A stretch of 64,000 nucleotides of DNA, from NCBI RefSeq assembly GCF_000336635.1, contig NZ_AOLY01000037.1:250514-314513 (forward strand), written 5' to 3'. Numbering within the stretch: the first letter of the stretch is position 1; the number at the start of each line of letters is the position of its first letter. The notes beneath the pieces are model-generated. The model was not told where the DNA came from and ran no database searches. It saw only the letters and a program-made list of their open reading frames with translations. Source of the DNA: Haloarcula japonica DSM 6131 (lineage in GTDB: Archaea; Halobacteriota; Halobacteria; Halobacteriales; Haloarculaceae). This document shows, in pieces, positions 58,892-64,000 of this stretch. Position numbers and translations under genes: made by a program.

Positions 58892-60256
58892 CTAGCGACG
58901 GGTGAGTCGTCCGTCGACGGTCGGGGTGATATCGGTCTCGCGGACGTAGTCGGACAGCGCATCGTACTGTACGTCGGCGACGCTGACCCGGTGGGACTCG
59001 GTGAGAACCGGAAACTCCAGCTCGGTATGGTAGAGGTAGTTGCTCGTCGCGAGCGTGTACGTCTCGGTGTCACGGACCGGTCGCCCGTCGACCCGCAGTC
59101 GCTCGATAGTCTGCATGTCATCGTTCCAGACCAGTTTGACGCCGCTGAGGTGGGCGTGCCACCAGTGCGGTTCCCCGAACGCGACCTGTTGCCCGCTTCC
59201 CTGTCGACACAGCGTCCGGAGCTCTGCACCCGTTAGCTCGGCGACGGTGAGGGGTTCCTCGAATGGGACGACGGACATCAGATCGGCGACCGTCAACGCC
59301 CCGTCGAGCGGGACCGTGTCGTTCCGGAGGCCGCCGCTGTTCTGGAGGGCAACATCTGCGCCCGTCGCCCACCGGTACGCGTCCGCGACGAGGTTGCCGA
59401 GCCGGCACTCGCCGCCATAGGTCGTCGCCTGCCGCCGGTCGATAGGGTCGTCGACGTGCCCGACGACTTCGTCCAGTCCCGCCGCCGACAGCCGGTCAGC
59501 GACAGCCCTTTTGACCCGGTCGTCGACGGGGCCGTCGGCCGTCTCTCGGAACTGCGCGGTGGGTACGGTCCCGCCGAGATCGACCTCGACGACGGCCCGG
59601 CCGTTGGCTCCTGGTCTCGTGAGCAGCGTGCCGGCGACGCGGTCGATGCGGCGCTCGTGGACGTGCCCGCCGAGGATCACGTCCACGTCGCAGGCGCGAG
59701 CCAGTTTCTCGTCACTCCGCCCCAGGTGTGAGAGCACGACAACAACCTCTGCCCCGTCATCCCGAAGCGCTGTGGTCGCCTCGGCAACGGCTTCGACAGG
59801 ATCAGTGAACGTCAGCGTCGTCGCCTGTGGATTAGCCGAAGCCGTATCCGGGCTAGTGACGCCGACAAAGCCGACCTGTACCCCGTCGACGGTTCGACTC
59901 GCCCACGGTCGGGTCAACCGTCGGGCGAACCGCTTACCGTCCTGTTCGACGTTCGCAGTCAGCCACGTCTGTGGCGACCTCGCGATAATCTCCCGCGTCG
60001 CGTCGAGTCCGTGGTCGAAATCGTGGTTCCCCAGCGTCTCGAACGCGGGCGTCATCGCGGTAAAAAGGTCGAGCGACTGCTCGCCGTCGGTGACCAGCGA
60101 CAACACCCCCGGACCGGTGTTGTCTCCGGTGCCGACTACCAGCGCATCTCGGCCGTCGACGGCGGCCACCGTCCCCGCAAACCGCCCGATTCGCTCGGGT
60201 GTATCGTACGCTTTCTCCACGTCGGAGTACTGAATGATCCGGGGACTCACACCCAC
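58892..60256 (-). CDS. 5'-nucleotidase/metallophosphoesterase, cytoplasmic
   Basis: The 454-residue protein has a calcineurin-like N-terminal domain (YSDVEKAYD, VVGTGDNTGPG, ETLGNHDFDHG, LSHLGRSDE, ILGGHVHER) and a 5'-nucleotidase C-terminal domain (ALQNSGGLRNDTVPLDGALT, LMSVVPFEEPLTVAELTGAE). It lacks a signal peptide, unlike UshA, so it should act inside the cell on nucleotides or related phosphates. Monocistronic, divergent from the DUF5816 gene. Confidence 0.9.
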   Translation of the reverse strand: MGVSPRIIQYSDVEKAYDTPERIGRFAGTVAAVDGRDALVVGTGDNTGPGVLSLVTDGEQSLDLFTAMTPAFETLGNHDFDHGLDATREIIARSPQTWLTANVEQDGKRFARRLTRPWASRTVDGVQVGFVGVTSPDTASANPQATTLTFTDPVEAVAEATTALRDDGAEVVVVLSHLGRSDEKLARACDVDVILGGHVHERRIDRVAGTLLTRPGANGRAVVEVDLGGTVPTAQFRETADGPVDDRVKRAVADRLSAAGLDEVVGHVDDPIDRRQATTYGGECRLGNLVADAYRWATGADVALQNSGGLRNDTVPLDGALTVADLMSVVPFEEPLTVAELTGAELRTLCRQGSGQQVAFGEPHWWHAHLSGVKLVWNDDMQTIERLRVDGRPVRDTETYTLATSNYLYHTELEFPVLTESHRVSVADVQYDALSDYVRETDITPTVDGRLTRR

Positions 60257-60322
60257 AGTGCAAGGGAACCAGCCACTAATGGTTTCCGCAGTGATTTAGC
60301 CGCTGGCCCGTCATGACCACGT

Positions 60323-60562
60323 ATGGACGCACTCGAAGGTCCCGACGGAGAGACGCTGTATGTCGACAAGAGCGACGGCGACATCGGCACAAAGGGCGCG
60401 TTTCACGTCGTCTATCGCGACACCGACCGCGAGCGTCGCTGGGGCTACTTCTGTGGCAACTGCGAGACATTCAACAACGCGATGGACTCGATGGGGCGCA
60501 TCCGCTGTAACGACTGCTCGAACCTTCGCAAAGCCGAGGAGTGGGACGCCGCCCACGAGTAA
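60323..60562 (+). CDS. DUF5816 zinc-binding protein (79 aa)
   Basis: The 79-residue protein matches haloarchaeal DUF5816: a beta N-terminus (LEGPDGETLYVDKSDGDIGT) and a zinc ribbon formed by GYFCGNCETFNN and IRCNDCSNLRKA. Function unknown; probably nucleic-acid or protein binding. Start ATG 60323. Confidence 0.82.
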   Translation: MDALEGPDGETLYVDKSDGDIGTKGAFHVVYRDTDRERRWGYFCGNCETFNNAMDSMGRIRCNDCSNLRKAEEWDAAHE

Positions 60563-60690
60563 CGCTCTGTGTAGACGGCCCAGCGGTGCCGCCCTCATCC
60601 GTTCGTCTCCCTGTCAGTTTCCCCGCAAGAAATATCAGCTAAGTAGTTAGTGGGAACGTTTATCAGACAGCCAGTGGTACTGGTTCTCAG

Positions 60691-61023
60691 ATGGGGGCCG
60701 TTACCACATCACTCGACGAGCAGGCTCGGTCGATATTCGACGACCTCGGATACACCGTGTCGCGCACTGGCACCGAACTGCGAGCGGAACGCGACTGGCG
60801 CGTCGTCACTGTCTCAGTGCTCGACTCGCAGGACCCGATACCCGACGGCGGCGACTTGCGCTGTTTCGTCACACGAACGGGCGAGGCAATGCATCTCAGC
60901 CGCCGTCTCACTCGACGAGACGTCTCGTATGACTGGGCTGTCATCGGCATTACCGAAGACGGTGATTACGAGGTAGTCCGTCACCCCGGCGACACAGCCA
61001 TGTCGACTGACGCCAACACTTAG
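60691..61023 (+). CDS. DUF7116-family protein (110 aa)
   Basis: The 110-residue protein contains SIFDDLGYTVSRTGTELRAE, DWRVVTVSVL and LRCFVTRTGEAMHLSRRLTR, matching the haloarchaeal DUF7116 family as I recall it. Its pattern of short strands and helices suggests a compact alpha/beta fold. Function unknown. Followed by an MscS gene 24 bases downstream. Confidence 0.78.
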   Translation: MGAVTTSLDEQARSIFDDLGYTVSRTGTELRAERDWRVVTVSVLDSQDPIPDGGDLRCFVTRTGEAMHLSRRLTRRDVSYDWAVIGITEDGDYEVVRHPGDTAMSTDANT

Positions 61024-61047
61024 GGGGCTCTCCGTCCACCATCCGGC

Positions 61048-61581
61048 GTGCAAGTCGGTGTCATCAATCGAGCGCTCGAACAGCTAGTCACGAACGTTGT
61101 CGACGCACTCCCTCAGCTCATAACCGGGTTCGTCTTTCTCGCCGTCGCTGCAGTCGGCATCAAAGCCATCATGGTCGTCGTCCGAGCGGTTCTGAAGCGG
61201 TCGCTGCCCGGCGAATCGCCCGTGTACCGACAGTTTCTATCGGTGATCGTACTCGTGTTCCTGTGGTTCGGCGTCGCGCTGTCGTTTCTCTCTATCGTCG
61301 GCCTGACCGCCATCGCCGCGTCGCTCGGAACCGCGACCGGATTCCTTGCACTCGGCGTCTCCTACGCGCTCTCGGAGATGATCAAAGACGCCGTTGCCGG
61401 TGTCTACCTCCTCCGTGACCCCGACTTTAATCCCGGCGATACCGTCAAAGCCGGCGATACCACCGGTGAGGTGGTCGCAATCGAACTCCGGAAGACGCGG
61501 TTCCGTGTCGACGATGACACCGTCGTCAGGGCCAACGCGGCCATCGAAGAACGCTGGACGAAAGTCGGATCCGAGTCCTGA
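61048..61581 (+). CDS. Short MscS-like channel (177 aa)
   Basis: The protein starts at GTG 61048. Three hydrophobic helices (LITGFVFLAVAAVGIKAIMV, FLSVIVLVFLWFGVALSFLS, and the pore-lining LGTATGFLALGVSYALSEMI) are followed by the MscS beta domain (FNPGDTVKAGDTTGEVVAIE). It lacks the large C-terminal vestibule domain found in the 353-residue paralogue at 57382-58443, ending soon after the beta domain. Still a plausible small mechanosensitive channel. Confidence 0.85.
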   Translation: MQVGVINRALEQLVTNVVDALPQLITGFVFLAVAAVGIKAIMVVVRAVLKRSLPGESPVYRQFLSVIVLVFLWFGVALSFLSIVGLTAIAASLGTATGFLALGVSYALSEMIKDAVAGVYLLRDPDFNPGDTVKAGDTTGEVVAIELRKTRFRVDDDTVVRANAAIEERWTKVGSES

Positions 61582-61648
61582 GCGGGGCCAAGCGCCGCGC
61601 TACCCGTTCACACGTGGTGTTTAAGCCTATCGGCACCATATTTGAGGT

Positions 61649-62563
61649 ATGTTCGTCGGGCACGCGCTGCTCGCGTTCTCCCTTGGAGCCCTCGCCGCGT
61701 GGTGGCTCGGGCTCTCCCGTGAGCGAGCGGTCCAGCTAGGCGTCGTCGCCGGCCTGTTCGCCGCAGTTCCCGACGTTGACATCGTCTACGCCCCTTTCGG
61801 GCTACTCGTCGGGGCCGCCGAGAACCTGACCGCGGATGGCTTCTGGGAGGTTGCGGACGTCGTCCACCGCGGACCGACACACTCACTCCTGCTGGGGGCC
61901 GCACTCGCCATCGCGGCCGGCCTCTGGGCAAGTAACTCACGCACTGCCCGAGCCGGCGCGCTGTCCATCGGCGTCGCACTGACCGTGCTTACGGCCGCAA
62001 TCAGCGGCCCCATCGCGGGACTCGTGATGCTCGTGTTCGTCTTGGCCGTGCTTGGTGTCGCCACAGTCGCACAGTCCCGCGATATCAGCCCCCGGACGGT
62101 GACCGGGCTGGCGCTACTGGGACTGCTTAGCCACCCGTTTGGCGACCTCTTCACCGGCGGCCCGCCCCCGTTCTTCTATCCCTTCGACGTGAGCCTCGTC
62201 GCCGAACGGGTGCTACTCCACCCCGACCCGACCACGCACCTCCTGGCGGCGTTCGCTATCGAACTTGCGACGGTGTGGCTCGCCGTGTGGACGTACGTTC
62301 ACCTCCGCGGGTACACGCTGACGGAACTCGTCCGCCCCCGGGCAGCACTGGGGCTAGGGTATGCAGCGGCCGTTCTGTTCATGCCCGCACCGACGCTCGA
62401 ACAGTCGGCGCACTTCGTGTTCAGCGTCCTTGCGCTGGGCGTCGTCGGCGCGCCGACCCGGCCGTTCAGTGATGGCGTCGACTGGCTGGAGACGGTCGTG
62501 ACGGGGCTGGCAGCAGTGACCATCGCTGCGCTCGCGTACGCCATGGCGTATGGGGCTATCTGA
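61649..62563 (+). CDS. DUF457 (YdjM-like) membrane-bound metal-dependent hydrolase
   Basis: The 304-residue protein has metal-binding His/Asp in MFVGHALLAFSLGALAAWWL, FAAVPDVDIVYAPFG, VVHRGPTHSLLLG and SHPFGDLFTGG, and about eight hydrophobic helices, as in the DUF457 family related to phospholipase-C-like membrane hydrolases. Substrate is unknown; lipids are plausible. Start ATG 61649. A TATA-like TTTAAGCC near 61620-61627 is upstream. Confidence 0.85.
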   Translation: MFVGHALLAFSLGALAAWWLGLSRERAVQLGVVAGLFAAVPDVDIVYAPFGLLVGAAENLTADGFWEVADVVHRGPTHSLLLGAALAIAAGLWASNSRTARAGALSIGVALTVLTAAISGPIAGLVMLVFVLAVLGVATVAQSRDISPRTVTGLALLGLLSHPFGDLFTGGPPPFFYPFDVSLVAERVLLHPDPTTHLLAAFAIELATVWLAVWTYVHLRGYTLTELVRPRAALGLGYAAAVLFMPAPTLEQSAHFVFSVLALGVVGAPTRPFSDGVDWLETVVTGLAAVTIAALAYAMAYGAI

Positions 62564-62617
62564 ACAGTCCATACCATCGGTCGATAGGGTTTTTCGAGTC
62601 GCGATTCACCAGACAGT

Positions 62618-63238
62618 ATGAGCCGAGACGTAACGCAGTTGGTCCGAGACAGGCGCGTCAACGCGCTGGCGGCGTGGTGCATCGTCGCCATGCTCGCCGC
62701 TGTCTCGGTAACGAGCGCCGGTAAAGGCGACCTGTTGTGGGCCGGGTTCGCGGCCGCCGTCGCGGCGCTGGCGCTGCTCCCGCCGGTCCTGTTGCTCAAC
62801 CGCTATGCGATGCTTCCCTGGGAAATTCTGCTACTGGCGGCGTCGCCTGTTGTCGGCCGCCTGTTTGCGACGCTCTCGATGACCGGTAATCTCGCCACCT
62901 ACCTCTCAGTCGCCGCCATCGCGCTCATTCTCGCCGTCGAACTCCAGCTCTTTACGCCCGTCCGGATGACCCCCCGGTTCGCCGTCGTCTTCGTCGCCAT
63001 CACCACGATGGCCACCGCCGGCGTCTGGGCTGTCGTCCGCTGGGTGGCCGACCAGTTCCTCGGGACCTCCTTCATCCTCGACCCGACGGTGTCCGAACAC
63101 GTCATCGAGGAGGCGCTGATGTGGGAGTTCGTCGCGTCGACTATCGCCGGTATCGGGGCCGGCGTAGTCTTCGCGTACTACGTGCGCCAGCAGGTCGGCA
63201 CCAACCGCGTCCCCGAGGAGGTCCAGCCGGACGTATGA
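62618..63238 (+). CDS. Membrane protein (206 aa, about 6 TM)
   Basis: Six hydrophobic helices (for example VNALAAWCIVAMLAAVSVTS, EILLLAASPVVGRLFATLSM, FVASTIAGIGAGVVFAYYVR) and a soluble basic start. Its stop overlaps the next membrane-protein start by four bases (63235-63238), so the two are coupled. No family recognised, though the pair looks like a membrane complex. Confidence 0.7.
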   Translation: MSRDVTQLVRDRRVNALAAWCIVAMLAAVSVTSAGKGDLLWAGFAAAVAALALLPPVLLLNRYAMLPWEILLLAASPVVGRLFATLSMTGNLATYLSVAAIALILAVELQLFTPVRMTPRFAVVFVAITTMATAGVWAVVRWVADQFLGTSFILDPTVSEHVIEEALMWEFVASTIAGIGAGVVFAYYVRQQVGTNRVPEEVQPDV

Positions 63239-63894
63239 GGGTCCGTGACCACCTCCGGATCAGCACGGCGACCCAACAACTGCTTTCGCGGGTCCTGTCA
63301 CTCGCACTCATCGGCCTGTTCGCGGTCGGTGTCGAGCGGGGCAACGTCGGCATCATCGTCAACTCGGGCGTCGCCATCCTCGTCACGCAACTCCCGGCGC
63401 TGCTGGAGCGGGACTACGGCATCACACTCGACCCCGCACTGACGCTGTGGATTACGTCAGCGGCATTCTTTCACGCACTCGGAACTGTTGGCCTCCCGGG
63501 TGCAGAGGAGAACTTTTACGTCACCATCTGGTGGTGGGACCACTTCACCCACGCCCTCTCGTCGTCGGTCGTCGCCGCGGTCGGGTACACGACGGTTCGT
63601 GCGCTCGACGAGCACACCGACGAGATTTCGATCCCCTCGCGGTTCATGTTCGTGTTCCTCCTCCTGTTCGTGATGGCCTTCGGCGTGTTCTGGGAGGTCA
63701 TCGAGTTCTCGATCACGCTCGCCGCGTCGGCAACCGGGAACGACACGATTCTGACACAGTTCGGGCTCAGCGACACGATGCTCGATCTCGTGTTCGACGC
63801 TATCGGTGCGATTATCGTGGCGATCTGGGGGACTGCACACCTCACCGGCGTGGTCGGTCACGTCGAGACGTTGCTCGACCGGCAGTCTCAGTGA
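63235..63894 (+). CDS. Membrane protein (219 aa, about 5 TM), coupled to the previous
   Basis: From ATG 63235: LSRVLSLALIGLFAVGVERG, GIIVNSGVAILVTQLPALLE, FYVTIWWWDHFTHALSSSVV, and FVFLLLFVMAFGVFWEVIEF with conserved-looking WWWDHFTH and FWEVIE. The His/Asp/Glu placement within helices resembles DUF2238/YjdF-type membrane proteins and could bind metal. Overlaps the preceding gene by four bases. Confidence 0.7.
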   Translation: MRVRDHLRISTATQQLLSRVLSLALIGLFAVGVERGNVGIIVNSGVAILVTQLPALLERDYGITLDPALTLWITSAAFFHALGTVGLPGAEENFYVTIWWWDHFTHALSSSVVAAVGYTTVRALDEHTDEISIPSRFMFVFLLLFVMAFGVFWEVIEFSITLAASATGNDTILTQFGLSDTMLDLVFDAIGAIIVAIWGTAHLTGVVGHVETLLDRQSQ

Positions 63895-63949
63895 CCCGTA
63901 GTGTTCAGATGAGGATTGAAGAGTGAGGCACGGCGGTTTTGAAGTGTCT

Positions 63950-64000
63950 ATGCCCAAAAACGCCGGCCTCAGCGGTAGTCTCGACCAGATTAACTTAGAT
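63950..64000 (+). CDS. Start of a CDS running off the window
   Basis: ATG 63950 opens at least 17 codons (MPKNAGLSGSLDQINLD) to the window edge with no stop. Upstream sequence (GGCGGTTTTGAAG) could be a weak TATA region at leaderless distance. The acidic, protein-like reading supports a real gene but only the N-terminus is visible; no family can be named. Confidence 0.45.
   Translation, partial: MPKNAGLSGSLDQINLD

Noticed and set aside
1..64000. tRNA or rRNA genes, insertion sequences, integrases, prophage or CRISPR arrays
   Set aside because: I looked for cloverleaf-like sequence, transposase motifs, terminal repeats and regularly spaced repeats and found none I could support. A tRNA search program could still find a missed tRNA.

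Overview
The window is chromosomal DNA from a halophilic archaeon, most likely Haloarcula or a close relative. The DNA is GC-rich, the predicted proteins are very acidic, and many genes have a TATA-like box about 25-30 nt upstream of the start codon with no Shine-Dalgarno, as expected for leaderless haloarchaeal transcripts. Several families are typical of haloarchaea (DUF5799, DUF7557-like, DUF5779, DUF5816, DUF7116, HFX_2341, PAC2, lyeJ/cruF). I see no insertion sequence, prophage, integrase, CRISPR array, rRNA or tRNA. The organism assignment is inference from content, not a database match.

Layout. 1-3.1 kb: small proteins, an OsmC-like peroxiredoxin and a FIST-domain sensor. 3.2-6.8 kb: a fructose module with class I aldolase and a PfkB-type kinase (+) facing 1-phosphofructokinase and a DeoR/GlpR repressor (-). 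6.9-17.3 kb: branched-chain amino-acid synthesis on the minus strand (leuA, then ilvB-ilvN-ilvC-orf87-leuC-leuD, then leuB). Two regulatory genes sit between leuD and leuB: a receiver-PAS protein and an HFX_2341-family regulator. ilvD lies apart at 40 kb. 17.4-23.5 kb: mostly small or uncharacterised genes, a VOC protein, two proteins with degraded hydrolase motifs and an M24 peptidase. 23.6-26.9 kb: the C50 carotenoid operon crtD-lyeJ-cruF. 26.9-30.6 kb: a KaiC/RadA-like ATPase with a defective P-loop, a CopG/coiled-coil/zinc-ribbon protein, an acidic Cys protein, transcription factor S and a divergent-promoter winged-helix protein. 30.8-36.6 kb: lipoproteins, a PurD-like ATP-grasp enzyme, a metalloprotease remnant and small membrane proteins. 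36.7-44.4 kb: a DUF368 polyprenyl-phosphate transporter, an old-yellow-enzyme homologue, a beta-RFAP synthase homologue, ilvD, a histidine kinase and a UPF0173 hydrolase. 44.7-48.5 kb: an iron-uptake binding lipoprotein preceded by a 16-bp palindrome, convergent with a Zn/Cd P-type ATPase. 49-53.3 kb: HtrA protease and the GINS-PriS-GNAT replication group. 53.4-64 kb: DoxX, a pilin-like protein, eIF2B-like, PAC2, two MscS channels, UspA, a 5'-nucleotidase and small membrane proteins; a new gene begins at the right edge.

The clearest systems are nearly complete leucine/valine/isoleucine synthesis, fructose catabolism, bacterioruberin synthesis and archaeal primase/GINS. The most interesting loose ends are the leuA start, which has no in-frame start codon downstream of its apparent promoter; the regulatory genes inside the leu region; several motif-degraded protein families; and unexplained inverted repeats next to regulator or zinc-ribbon genes. 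I did not find an obviously new multi-gene defence or mobile system.
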